A DNA stretch of 10,869 nucleotides from Thermoplasmata archaeon (GCA_021792045.1 JAJYVJ010000054.1:1-10869), one strand, 5' to 3'. Counted from the first letter of the stretch, positions 1 through 6,493 are shown. The notes: generated by a model from the sequence alone, not told the origin. Translations and numbers: made by a program.

Positions 1-1
1 C

Positions 2-46
2 CTGGAACAGGTAGCTAACGATCTACAGGATCGATTTGGCACTTAA
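2..46 (+). CDS. C-terminal end of an unidentified protein (partial)
   Basis: From base 2 an open frame reads LEQVANDLQDRFGT and stops at TAA (44-46), directly against the tRNA acceptor stem. The residues look like an ordinary amphipathic helix, and the other forward frame checked (from base 1) stops within six codons. Fourteen residues are too few to name a family. If it is real, the gene lies almost entirely upstream of the window and the tRNA may be cut from its transcript, since no TATA-like element is visible just before the tRNA. Confidence 0.4.
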   Translation: MEQVANDLQDRFGT

Positions 47-127
47 GCGGGGATGGCCCAGTGGTACGGCGGCAGCCTGCTAAGCTGTTTCTCTATGAGT
101 GCGAGGGTTCGAATCCCTCTCCCCGCG
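47..127 (+). tRNA. tRNA-Ser (anticodon GCT)
   Basis: A full cloverleaf can be drawn. The acceptor is GCGGGGA paired with TCCCCGC (7 bp), followed by discriminator base G127. The anticodon stem GCAGC/GCTGT (one G-U pair) closes the loop CTGCTAA, so the anticodon is GCT, reading the serine codons AGC and AGU. The T arm is GAGGG-TTCGAAT-CCCTC. Between the anticodon and T arms is an extended variable region with a short CTC/GAG stem, as expected for class II tRNA-Ser. CCA is not encoded, the usual archaeal state, and there is no intron. Two short open frames that run across this gene are artefacts. Confidence 0.95.
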
Positions 128-423
128 TACTTGCAAAAAGCCCACCATTATCGTTGGTTGGACTTATACGGATTTGTAAAGCATTTTGTATCCTTAAATT
201 CAAATTGTGTCCTTTTCCGCAGCAACCATGGTCTGAGTGGATATCAAGTGCTCACGCCGAACCAAAATTTATTTCTGGTAGAACTTCACAGATGCTTCCT
301 GCTATGCTAATTTAATGCACCAGTCAATAGTAACCTCTATGAACTAAGGATCACATGTGTGGTTAATCAATGTATGAAACATTCAAATCTTTTAAATTGA
401 TAATGAGTGTTCCTCAGCAAATA
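128..423. other. Intergenic region without a recognisable gene
   Basis: About 296 bp lie between the tRNA and the 3' end of the minus-strand transporter gene. Short open frames cross it, but they either run through the tRNA or are antisense to the transporter, and none has a convincing protein sequence. Small items visible are a CACATGTG palindrome at 352-359, AT-rich TATA-like patches near 264-272 and 307-315, and one arm of an inverted repeat at 407-413. No RNA gene was recognised. Confidence 0.5.
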
Positions 424-438
424 TTATATATGGAACAC
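407..438 (-). terminator. Inverted repeat at the 3' end of the transporter gene
   Basis: GTGTTCC at 407-413 and GGAACAC at 432-438 are perfect 7-bp complements with an 18-nt AT-rich loop. The stop codon of the minus-strand transporter (424-426) falls inside the loop, so the hairpin would form at the very end of that mRNA. No strong U-run follows on the minus strand. It may act as a 3'-end stabiliser or processing site rather than a classical terminator, or it may be chance. Confidence 0.3.
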
Positions 439-1212
439 CACACCATAATTCTGGTATATTATGTATATCGCAACAACGATCACGATTATTGCGAATATCT
501 GTGTCAGTCTCCTCTTTGGTACCCTGCTCGCATATCTCGCACCTACCCATCCACCCAGGACACCACCTATGATGAATAGTACAGATATGATTATGTTGAG
601 ATCGCCACTGATGGCATACCTTGCTGCTGTTACGACACCGAATGTTCCAACGGACAATAGGGATGTCCCGACAGCCTGAATGATGTTGAGGCCACCTCCG
701 AAGAGAAGACCGGGGACTATGAGGAAACCTCCACCGATACCGAAGTACCCTGAAGCGAAGCCAACAGTTATGCCTGTGAGTATCAGGATGAGATATGATC
801 TCGACACTTTCCGTTCCTTCTCAGATATGTCAACACACTTCCTTTTTAGCATGTATAAAGCTATGGCGATCATGAGGAAGCCGAAGAAGAATAGGAGGAA
901 AGTACCTGGGGTGAGGAGGCCAAGTTCTGATCCTATTAGTACGCCGATTATTCCAGGAACCGTGAAGATCACTCCTGTTCTGTAGTTGACGTTCTTCTTA
1001 AGGGTGTGAGGTATAAGATTGAGGTATGCATTGATGCCGACAGCGAGTGCTGTCGTACCTATGACGAGGTGTGGATGATCGTACCCTACGAAGTATATCA
1101 GGAGAGGGATGGCGAGAATCGATCCACCTCCACCGATGAGGCCGAGGGAGAAACCGACGAGTATTCCTGAAATTATTGAGAGGATTATCTGGAGATCTGT
1201 TATCGGATACAT
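424..1212 (-). CDS. TauE/SafE family membrane transporter (putative anion/sulfur-compound exporter)
   Basis: The product is 262 aa and strongly hydrophobic, with about eight likely transmembrane segments. It shows the internal duplication typical of the TauE/SafE (DUF81, COG0730) family. Residues 24-61 (GLIGGGGSILAIPLLIYF, then IGTTALAVGINA) repeat as residues 155-192 (GYFGIGGGFLIVPGLLF, then VGTSLLSVGTFG). A charged cytoplasmic-looking loop (residues 122-138) separates the halves. The length is normal for the family. Members are proposed to move sulfite, sulfoacetate or related anions, but substrates are mostly unproven and none can be read from this sequence. It starts at ATG only 9 nt after the stop of the DsrE-family gene, so the two are probably co-transcribed, which supports a sulfur-related role. 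Base composition is richer in G+C than the downstream genes. Confidence 0.87.
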   Translation of the reverse strand: MYPITDLQIILSIISGILVGFSLGLIGGGGSILAIPLLIYFVGYDHPHLVIGTTALAVGINAYLNLIPHTLKKNVNYRTGVIFTVPGIIGVLIGSELGLLTPGTFLLFFFGFLMIAIALYMLKRKCVDISEKERKVSRSYLILILTGITVGFASGYFGIGGGFLIVPGLLFGGGLNIIQAVGTSLLSVGTFGVVTAARYAISGDLNIIISVLFIIGGVLGGWVGARYASRVPKRRLTQIFAIIVIVVAIYIIYQNYGVVFHI

Positions 1213-1221
1213 TTTGATGGC

Positions 1222-1569
1222 CTAGAATGTTATTACAGTGTATCCGTCCTCTATTCGATCGTTCGTTTCCACTCCACCGAGAACCATGTCGATATCCGGG
1301 AAGATTTCGTCCTCGGTTAATCCTTCACCTGCCATGCTCACCTTGCATATCTTCAACGGTATTCCCTCGTTCCTGAGCATGTTGATCTGATCCAGGAACT
1401 GTGGAGAGCTCTTCTGATGCTTGTTCGCTGCCTGGACTCCCCTTCCGAGGAAGAGGAATTCAACATTCGCCTTTGCATTCTTGACAGCGTTGAATGCAAA
1501 GCTGAATGCAACCATCTCAGTGTTTATGTTGTCTTTGCCTGTGATAAGCATTACAAGTATTTTGGACAT
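1222..1569 (-). CDS. DsrE/DsrF-like family small protein
   Basis: The product is 115 aa, of normal DsrE-fold length. It opens with a beta strand (SKILVMLITG), then a helix rich in Ala and Phe (residues 17-32), a second strand (EFLFLGRGV, 37-45), and a region containing LRNEGIPLKICKVSMAGEGL. In this region Cys75 sits where many DsrE-like proteins carry their conserved cysteine. The tail IDMVLGGVETNDRIEDGYTVITF fits the final strands of the fold. DsrE/TusD-like proteins carry or transfer sulfur through a persulfidated cysteine, but many single-domain archaeal members are uncharacterised, so sulfur transfer here is inferred. It is first in a likely operon with the TauE/SafE transporter and divergent from a putative regulator gene. 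No clear Shine-Dalgarno sequence precedes the ATG. Confidence 0.8.
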   Translation of the reverse strand: MSKILVMLITGKDNINTEMVAFSFAFNAVKNAKANVEFLFLGRGVQAANKHQKSSPQFLDQINMLRNEGIPLKICKVSMAGEGLTEDEIFPDIDMVLGGVETNDRIEDGYTVITF

Positions 1570-1633
1570 GACTTTTCACTGTTCTCTGTTATTGCTAGAT
1601 TGTACATAACATTTGGTGTTGATGCAGATGGCG

Positions 1634-1644
1634 ATTTTATACAA
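1634..1644 (-). promoter_or_regulatory. Candidate TATA element for the DsrE-transporter unit
   Basis: On the minus strand the sequence reads TTGTATAAAAT, a good archaeal TATA-like string. A start point about 25 nt downstream would be near 1613, giving a leader of roughly 44 nt before the ATG at 1569. A weaker candidate nearer the gene (minus-strand TTATGTAC around 1603-1610) would give a short leader, so the assignment is uncertain. Confidence 0.4.
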
Positions 1645-1682
1645 AAGCAAATCTTGCATAAATACAACCAACATAATTTGAT

Positions 1683-1708
1683 AACTTGCGAAATATTAAC
1701 AACTTGCG
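1683..1708. repeat. Direct repeat AACTTGCG in the divergent intergenic region
   Basis: AACTTGCG occurs at 1683-1690 and again at 1701-1708, spaced 18 bp start to start, close to two helical turns. The pair lies between the two divergent promoters, about 75-100 bp upstream of the expected start point of the plus-strand gene. It could be a transcription-factor site. An 8-bp repeat in AT-rich DNA may also arise by chance. Confidence 0.35.
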
Positions 1709-1752
1709 GATTATTTGCAGTTTGCTATCAAAATTCGTAACATGACTATAAA

Positions 1753-1762
1753 TTTTTATATA
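1753..1762 (+). promoter_or_regulatory. TATA element of the first ACT-type regulator gene
   Basis: TTTTTATATA at 1753-1762 is a strong archaeal TATA-like box. Its centre is about 23 nt before the GTG at 1781, the spacing expected when the transcript begins at or just before the start codon. It lies inside the longer open frame that could begin at ATG 1715, 1742 or 1763, which argues that those earlier starts are not used. Confidence 0.6.
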
Positions 1763-1780
1763 ATGCACATTTATGGGACC

Positions 1781-2374
1781 GTGAAAGAAAAAACAAAGCG
1801 AGGAAGTGTTGAAGACGTCGTGGAAAACTATCTGAAGTTGTTTCCTGAGAATCTCCTATCAATGAGGGAGGGAGTCATAAATCTTAGTAAACTCTCGGAA
1901 CAAATTAAAGAAAGAAATCCCGACTATAATTTGATTTCCATAAGATATGCACTGAATCAAATTAAAGAAAGACATGAAAACAGTTTATTTGATGAGAACT
2001 ATGTGCACGAGCTTTTGATAAAGAGTAAAATCTCACTACAGGACAAAATTACGGTTCTGACATCTAGAAAACCAATCGACGTAAATTACATTTCTGCCAC
2101 TTATTTGAGTGATTCCATTGTTTATGTCGTGGATGAGATGGAGAATGGAGAAATAAAATCGCAATCTGGCATTTCTATTGAGAGGGATGTAAGTGCTCTG
2201 CATATTTTTTCCTCTAAGGACATAGAAAGAGTTCCGGGCTTCGTTATGAGGATCACCGAAAGATTATTTGCAGAATCCATAAACATTCTGCAACTTATCT
2301 CTTGTTCAAATGAAACTTTAATTATAGTTAACAGGAAGGATGCAGTGAAAGCTTACAAAGCGTTAACTTTCTGA
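1781..2374 (+). CDS. Putative ACT-domain transcriptional regulator (paralogue A)
   Basis: With the GTG start at 1781 the protein has 197 aa. The GTG start is chosen because a TATA element at 1753-1762 places transcription start there; in-frame ATGs at 1715, 1742 and 1763 lie upstream of or inside that promoter. Residues 1-70 are charged and helical (INLSKLSEQIKERN, SIRYALNQIKERH) and could form a winged-helix-like DNA-binding part. Residues 88-120 look like a degenerate ACT-type beta-alpha-beta unit. Residues 136-193 match the ACT pattern well (VPGFVMRITERLFAESINI, then ETLIIVN), resembling regulatory domains of aspartate kinases that bind amino acids. It is convergent with, and related in layout to, the gene at 3100-2417. 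Binding an amino acid and regulating the neighbouring biosynthetic genes is an inference; no catalytic motif is visible. Confidence 0.62.
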   Translation: MKEKTKRGSVEDVVENYLKLFPENLLSMREGVINLSKLSEQIKERNPDYNLISIRYALNQIKERHENSLFDENYVHELLIKSKISLQDKITVLTSRKPIDVNYISATYLSDSIVYVVDEMENGEIKSQSGISIERDVSALHIFSSKDIERVPGFVMRITERLFAESINILQLISCSNETLIIVNRKDAVKAYKALTF

Positions 2375-2416
2375 GGTACCTTTTGGATTAAATTTGGATA
2401 ATCTTCCTAAAGTTTT

Positions 2417-3100
2417 TCATTTCATGTTCATTCTTAATCTCCCGTATTCTATAAGTTCCATTATTGCATGAAATGATGCATCTAGCTGGCTTTCGCTAAC
2501 CACAACTATGGTATCAGTATAGCTATTTGTAGTTTCTTCAACGTTGATTCCAGAGGTAGCTAATTTTTCATATAGGTACATAAGGAAACCGGGCGTTGTG
2601 AGCATCTTTGGTGTGCTTCGAATCGAGATTATTCCAAGTTTGTCCCTCTTATCCACAATTTCGTACACATTGAATTCCTTCAATAATTTTACCTTGGTTT
2701 CCTCCATTATCATGGTGATATAGTCTGTTCCTACTGAGAAAAATATTGAATCAAAGACATTGAGAGAGTGAAGTAATTCAGATATATGCTTCATCGAGGA
2801 TGTTCTTGTAACAATCTTGATGAGACCTGTAGACAGTTGCACACTACTGTTGGCTAGAGCTTCAAAGATATCCTGCTCATATGAGCTGCGAGTTGTTATC
2901 ATTCTCTTAAGCGAGGATAATATTGCATCCTCAGAAATTTTTAGACCTAAACGTGTTTCAACGTGTGGCTTCAGCAACCTGCTAATAGAGGAGAGATTAG
3001 CATAGTTATTTCGTATTGCCGTACTTAGGAATATGTCATTTGATACTATCGAACGTACGATAGAACTGATCGAGCTTGTCTTTTTGGAATCTTTAGTCAT
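2417..3100 (-). CDS. Putative ACT-domain transcriptional regulator (paralogue B), divergent from lysW
   Basis: The product is 227 aa from ATG 3100. An upstream in-frame TTG at 3151 would place the promoter inside the gene, so ATG is preferred. Residues 1-70 are helical (ANLSSISRLLKPHVETR, AILSSLKRMI) and plausibly bind DNA. Two ACT-like units follow: about 92-140 (LIKIVTRTSSMKHISELL, then DYITMIME) and about 155-218 (KLGIISIRS, TTPGFLMYLYEKLATSGINV, DTIVVVSE). The second contains the PGF-x-Leu-Ala-x-GINV signature of aspartate-kinase-type ACT domains, which commonly bind lysine, threonine or other amino acids. No kinase domain is present. It shares a 67-bp divergent promoter with lysW, the usual place for a local regulator, so feedback control of the LysW pathway by arginine or lysine is a reasonable inference. 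The 42-bp gap to convergent paralogue A holds no obvious terminator. Confidence 0.65.
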   Translation of the reverse strand: MTKDSKKTSSISSIVRSIVSNDIFLSTAIRNNYANLSSISRLLKPHVETRLGLKISEDAILSSLKRMITTRSSYEQDIFEALANSSVQLSTGLIKIVTRTSSMKHISELLHSLNVFDSIFFSVGTDYITMIMEETKVKLLKEFNVYEIVDKRDKLGIISIRSTPKMLTTPGFLMYLYEKLATSGINVEETTNSYTDTIVVVSESQLDASFHAIMELIEYGRLRMNMK

Positions 3101-3104
3101 ACAT

Positions 3105-3118
3105 GACCGAAATAGGTC
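3105..3118. repeat. Inverted repeat GACC-N6-GGTC, candidate operator
   Basis: GACC (3105-3108) and GGTC (3115-3118) are symmetric about a 6-bp spacer. They lie just upstream of the ATG of regulator B, at its expected transcription start. The half-site GACCG recurs once at 1777-1781, just before the start codon of regulator A. The position suits an autoregulatory operator. The half-sites are short, so chance is possible. Confidence 0.35.
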
Positions 3119-3122
3119 GTAA

Positions 3123-3140
3123 GTTATTAATAATTTATGT
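3123..3140. promoter_or_regulatory. Shared divergent AT-rich promoter core for regulator B and lysW
   Basis: The tract from 3123 to 3140 is almost entirely A/T. Read on the minus strand, TTATTAATAAC is centred about 28 nt before ATG 3100 of regulator B. Read on the plus strand, AATTTATGT (3132-3140) is centred about 32 nt before the lysW ATG at 3168, which gives a leader of only a few nt. The two core elements overlap or abut, so transcription in the two directions is probably mutually exclusive or co-regulated. Confidence 0.55.
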
Positions 3141-3154
3141 CCATAACCCAAAAA

Positions 3155-3174
3155 TAGCCAAAACTAAATGGCTA
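3155..3174. repeat. Perfect inverted repeat TAGCCA-N8-TGGCTA over the lysW start
   Basis: TAGCCA (3155-3160) and TGGCTA (3169-3174) are perfect complements separated by AAACTAAA. The right arm covers the second and third bases of the lysW ATG and codon 2. The symmetry centre coincides with the expected transcription start, so a bound dimer would block initiation. As RNA, a leader beginning before 3155 could also fold over the start codon. Function is inferred. Confidence 0.45.
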
Positions 3175-3368
3175 AAGAAAGAAAAATAGGTGAAAAGAAA
3201 TTGGAATGCCAAATGTGTGGTGGAAAAGTAACGATTCCAGCAGACGTAATGGAATCTGAAATTGTCAGCTGTGATGACTGTGGTCTCGAATATGAGATTT
3301 CCGGCGTTAATAACGGAACTCTACAACTTAAACCGGCAGATTCGATTAAAGAAGATTGGGGAGAGTAA
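3168..3368 (+). CDS. lysW: LysW amino-group carrier protein
   Basis: The product is a 66-aa protein with two zinc-knuckle pairs, Cys14-x2-Cys17 and Cys35-x2-Cys38, ending in the diagnostic EDWGE tail. The gamma-carboxyl of the final Glu66 is the attachment point for the amino group of glutamate or alpha-aminoadipate in the LysW pathway, where LysW both protects the amino group and presents the intermediate to each enzyme. It is the first gene of a six-gene set whose other members are the expected partners. It is longer than the roughly 54-residue Thermus protein because of a basic N-terminal stretch (MAKERKIGEKK) before the first cysteine pair. A shorter form starting at TTG 3201 is possible but less well placed relative to the promoter. 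A T8 run follows the stop codon. Confidence 0.96.
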   Translation: MAKERKIGEKKLECQMCGGKVTIPADVMESEIVSCDDCGLEYEISGVNNGTLQLKPADSIKEDWGE

Positions 3369-3382
3369 GCACCTGATCAAAG

Positions 3383-3390
3383 TTTTTTTT
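3383..3390 (+). terminator. T-tract between lysW and lysY (possible partial terminator)
   Basis: Eight consecutive T residues occur 15 nt after the lysW stop, within a 60-nt gap that has no clear promoter for lysY. Archaeal RNA polymerase can terminate at oligo-T tracts without a hairpin. Partial termination here would make lysW mRNA more abundant than the enzyme mRNAs, which suits a stoichiometric carrier. This is inference from sequence only. Confidence 0.45.
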
Positions 3391-3428
3391 CTGAACTTCC
3401 CCAAGAATCACTGTTCTGTTTGTTATAG

Positions 3429-4481
3429 ATGATAAAAGTAGCGGTTATAGGAGGTTCGGGTTATATAGGTGGGGAACTTCTTCGTTTACTCTTGCAACAT
3501 CCCCAAGTAACTGTTGAATATGCTGGCTCGAGAACATCCAGTGGTAAATTTGTTTATAAAGTGCACCCAAACCTTAAAGGAAGCACTTCGTTGATCTTTA
3601 AAAATGACAGCATAACAGATGTTGCATCGAAGGTTGATCTAATTTTTTTGGCCGTCCCACATTGGAAATCTCAAGAACTTGTCCCTCCAATTATGGATAC
3701 TGGCAACAGGATAATCGATATGAGTGCTGATTTTAGGCTAAGAAACACCAGCGAATATCCAAAGTGGTATGGGTGGGATCATTGTTGTCCAGATCTTATC
3801 CAAAAGTTTGTCTATGGGAACCCAGAACTCCATAGAGATGAGATTCGATCAGCGAAATTTATTGCAAATCCTGGGTGTATTGCTTCGTCATCAATATATA
3901 GCCTTGCCCCACTCGCTAAAGCAGGATTCCTAGATTTACCGATAAACATAGACGCAAAAACTGGATCGTCTGCATCAGGTAACGATGCATCAGACTTTTC
4001 TAATTACTCTGCGAAAACCAACTCTGTTAGGCTTTATAAACCTTCAGGCCACAGGCATACACCAGAAATTGAGCAGGAACTTTCAATATTAAGTGGCAGG
4101 AGAACAAAAGTTGCGCTCACGGCTCAGTCTGTACCCATGGTCAGGGGTATTCTCACAACATCATCAGTGGTTCATGAAATGGATATAGAAGAAAAGACAC
4201 TTTGGAACATATTTAGGGACTTCTATAAAGACAAGAGGTTCATACGGCTCATGATGGATAAAAACGGCCTCTACAGATATCCTGATCCAAAGCTCGTGAC
4301 AGGCTCGAATTTTGCGGACCTTGGCTTTAATATAGATCCTTATTCACAGAGAATAATCTCCATCGGCGCAATAGATAACCTTGTCAAAGGTGCTGCTGGA
4401 AATGCTGTGCAATCCATGAACCTAATGCTAGATTTCCCTGAGGAGATGGGACTGACTTCGATCCCAATATTTCCGGTGTGA
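3429..4481 (+). CDS. lysY: LysW-gamma-glutamyl/aminoadipyl phosphate reductase
   Basis: The product is 350 aa, the normal length for the ArgC/LysY family. It reduces the LysW-bound acyl phosphate to the semialdehyde with NADPH. Residues 5-17 form the Rossmann loop (AVIGGSGYIGGEL). The catalytic cysteine is Cys150 in the NPGC motif (147-150), and SGHRHTPEIEQEL (206-218) supplies the conserved histidines. GNAVQSMNLM (324-333) matches the C-terminal family motif. It starts at ATG 60 nt after lysW, without an obvious Shine-Dalgarno sequence or TATA box, so it probably depends on read-through from the lysW promoter. The stop is 3 nt before lysZ. By sequence alone it could be called ArgC; linkage to lysW, lysX and lysK favours the LysW-bound substrate. 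Confidence 0.95.
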   Translation: MIKVAVIGGSGYIGGELLRLLLQHPQVTVEYAGSRTSSGKFVYKVHPNLKGSTSLIFKNDSITDVASKVDLIFLAVPHWKSQELVPPIMDTGNRIIDMSADFRLRNTSEYPKWYGWDHCCPDLIQKFVYGNPELHRDEIRSAKFIANPGCIASSSIYSLAPLAKAGFLDLPINIDAKTGSSASGNDASDFSNYSAKTNSVRLYKPSGHRHTPEIEQELSILSGRRTKVALTAQSVPMVRGILTTSSVVHEMDIEEKTLWNIFRDFYKDKRFIRLMMDKNGLYRYPDPKLVTGSNFADLGFNIDPYSQRIISIGAIDNLVKGAAGNAVQSMNLMLDFPEEMGLTSIPIFPV

Positions 4482-4484
4482 AAA

Positions 4485-5288
4485 ATGAAAATAGTTATAA
4501 AAATTGGTGGAAGTGTAATAGATAAAGGCATCCCTGAAGCTCTGATAGAAGATTTCTCTGCACTAAGAGCTCATTCAATTTGCGTAATTCATGGGGGTGG
4601 AAAGACCGTTACAAGAATATCACGCCTTATGGGTGTTGAGCCGAAATTTATTACCTCGCCCTCTGGGATCAGAAGCCGCTTCACCGACGAAGAGGCCATG
4701 GATATTTATAAAATGGTCATGATAGGAAAGATAAACTCAGACATAGTTCTTGCTCTTAACCGAAGCCGTATCCCCGCATTCGGTTTTTCTGGGCTTGATG
4801 GGCCAACCATCTTCGCAAATAGGAAAAAGAAATTAATTGTCCTGGACGGGAGAGACAGAAAAATGGTCATTGACGGTGGAATGACGGGGCAGGTAAGCAA
4901 GGTTGACACATTTTTCATTTCCAACTTCTTAGATCGCGGAGTTATTCCCGTAATATCCCCCATTGCGATGAGCGAGGAGCATGAACCTTTGAACATCGAT
5001 GCAGACCGAGCGGCCGCGTCTGTCGCAGCAGCACTAAATGCAGACAAACTTATCATGATTACGGATGTTGATGGATTGATTCGTAACGGATCTGTTGTGA
5101 ACAAAGCTAGGGCAGAAGAGATCAAGGAAATTAGTGGAGAAGTTGGAAATGGCATGGACAAAAAACTAATATTTGCAACACAAGCCCTAAATGAAGGAGT
5201 TAAGGAGATAGTCATATCAAATGGGTATATTGATAAACCTTTACAAAACGCCCTCAACGGAAAAAGGAGAACTGTGATACTGAAATGA
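4485..5288 (+). CDS. lysZ: LysW-gamma-glutamate/aminoadipate kinase
   Basis: The product is a 267-aa amino acid kinase-family protein that phosphorylates the side-chain carboxyl of the LysW-bound amino acid. Key motifs are KIGGS (6-10), HGGGK (36-40), PSGIRSRFTD (59-68), which is the substrate loop typical of LysZ-type enzymes, NIDADRAA (170-177), and TDVDGL (193-198) near the nucleotide site. GNGMDKK (221-227) supplies the conserved lysine region. Length is normal, with no arginine-feedback N-terminal extension of the kind seen in some ArgB enzymes. GGTG at 4475-4478 is a plausible weak ribosome site before the ATG. Its TGA overlaps the lysJ ATG by 4 nt. By homology alone an acetylglutamate kinase name is possible, but the operon argues for LysZ. 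Confidence 0.95.
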   Translation: MKIVIKIGGSVIDKGIPEALIEDFSALRAHSICVIHGGGKTVTRISRLMGVEPKFITSPSGIRSRFTDEEAMDIYKMVMIGKINSDIVLALNRSRIPAFGFSGLDGPTIFANRKKKLIVLDGRDRKMVIDGGMTGQVSKVDTFFISNFLDRGVIPVISPIAMSEEHEPLNIDADRAAASVAAALNADKLIMITDVDGLIRNGSVVNKARAEEIKEISGEVGNGMDKKLIFATQALNEGVKEIVISNGYIDKPLQNALNGKRRTVILK

Positions 5289-6493
5289 TAAATGCACAAG
5301 ACATCATGGAAATGGAGATGAAACATGAGGCTAGAACCTACCAGAAATTTCCCGTCGTTGCCGCTAAGGCTTCGGGCTCAACGATATGGGATGTAAATGG
5401 CAGGGACTACGTAGACCTTTCAAGTGGATACGGTGTTGCCATTCTTGGATACAACAATCAGAAGATATTGAATGCAATTATGAAACAGTTTAACACAGTT
5501 TCTATATTGCATTCCTCAATTTATAACGAAACACGTGCAAACTTTCTTGAAAAGTTATCTTCAATCACACCAAAGAATACAACAACTTTTTATCTTGGGA
5601 ATAGCGGAACCGAGGCTATAGAAGCGTCCCTGAAAGCCGCCATAAAATATACGGGGAGGAAACACATGATCAGCATGAGGAACGGGTATCATGGTAAGAC
5701 CCTTGGATCGCTTTCTCTAACTCATTCAGAAAAGTACACTCGTTCGTTCAAAGACTTCATTTATAATGGCGTCCAATTTGTTGACTACGGAGATGCTAAT
5801 GCAATACGAGAATTGCCTAACCTAGACGAGATAGCGGCTGTCTTTGTTGAACCAGTACAGGGAGAAGGAGGGATAATTTTTCCAGGGAATGAATATCTGA
5901 AAGAACTAAGAGAAATTACGGAAGAACATGGGATCCTGCTCATTGTTGATGAGATCCAATCCGGTCTTGGCAGAACAGGCAAGATGTGGGCCCATCAATG
6001 GTCTCAGATTGAGCCCGATATAATAACTATTGGCAAGGGTATAGGAGGCGGCATCCCGATGGGAATTGCCGCAGGTACCGAGGAGATTATGAACTCTTTA
6101 AAACTTGGAGAAATGTCCTCTACCCTCGGTGGAAATCCGTTGGCGTGTGCAGCAGGAATTGAGGTCCTCAACCAATTGAATGAAGAATTATTGAGTGAAG
6201 TAACGAGAAAGGGAAAGTACATGATTTCAAGGTTGTCTCAGAGTCTTTCTGAATCCAGGATTGTCAGGGAGATTCGTGGCATCGGAATGATGCAGGCTAT
6301 AAGCCTCAAGATAAAATTCATCCCCGTCCTGATGAATATGATACATAACGGCGTCATACCACTTTACTCTGGAATATCAATTATACGAATGCTGCCGCCT
6401 TATGTCATCTCTGACAGCGAAATAGACCTTGCTGTAGATAGGATTATTTTGTCTGTAAACGAATTTGAAAATGGAACAGGTGTTACCCAATGA
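5285..6493 (+). CDS. lysJ: LysW-gamma-glutamate/aminoadipate semialdehyde aminotransferase
   Basis: The product is a 402-aa class III PLP aminotransferase of the ArgD/LysJ group. It transfers an amino group, usually from glutamate, to the LysW-bound semialdehyde, giving LysW-ornithine or LysW-lysine. GNSGTEA (105-111) binds the cofactor phosphate, NGYHGKT (133-139) carries the aromatic and His residues near the ring, EPVQGEGG (189-196) and VDEIQSGLGRTG (221-232) include the Asp222 that contacts the pyridine nitrogen, and Lys251 in GKGIGGGIPMG forms the Schiff base. The start ATG overlaps the lysZ stop (ATGA), which suggests translational coupling; Met8, Met10 and Met12 are less favoured alternatives. 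Its own end overlaps lysX by 4 nt in the same way. Confidence 0.95.
   Translation: MINAQDIMEMEMKHEARTYQKFPVVAAKASGSTIWDVNGRDYVDLSSGYGVAILGYNNQKILNAIMKQFNTVSILHSSIYNETRANFLEKLSSITPKNTTTFYLGNSGTEAIEASLKAAIKYTGRKHMISMRNGYHGKTLGSLSLTHSEKYTRSFKDFIYNGVQFVDYGDANAIRELPNLDEIAAVFVEPVQGEGGIIFPGNEYLKELREITEEHGILLIVDEIQSGLGRTGKMWAHQWSQIEPDIITIGKGIGGGIPMGIAAGTEEIMNSLKLGEMSSTLGGNPLACAAGIEVLNQLNEELLSEVTRKGKYMISRLSQSLSESRIVREIRGIGMMQAISLKIKFIPVLMNMIHNGVIPLYSGISIIRMLPPYVISDSEIDLAVDRIILSVNEFENGTGVTQ

Noticed and set aside
53..315. Two overlapping plus-strand open frames of about 85 codons
   Set aside because: Both read through the tRNA-Ser gene and give protein sequences with no recognisable family pattern.
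1715..1780. ATG starts at 1715, 1742 or 1763 for regulator A
   Set aside because: They lie upstream of or within the strong TATA element; GTG 1781 is at the expected transcription start.
3101..3151. TTG start at 3151 extending regulator B by 17 residues
   Set aside because: The extension would translate the AT-rich promoter core and the inverted repeat; ATG 3100 fits the promoter spacing better.
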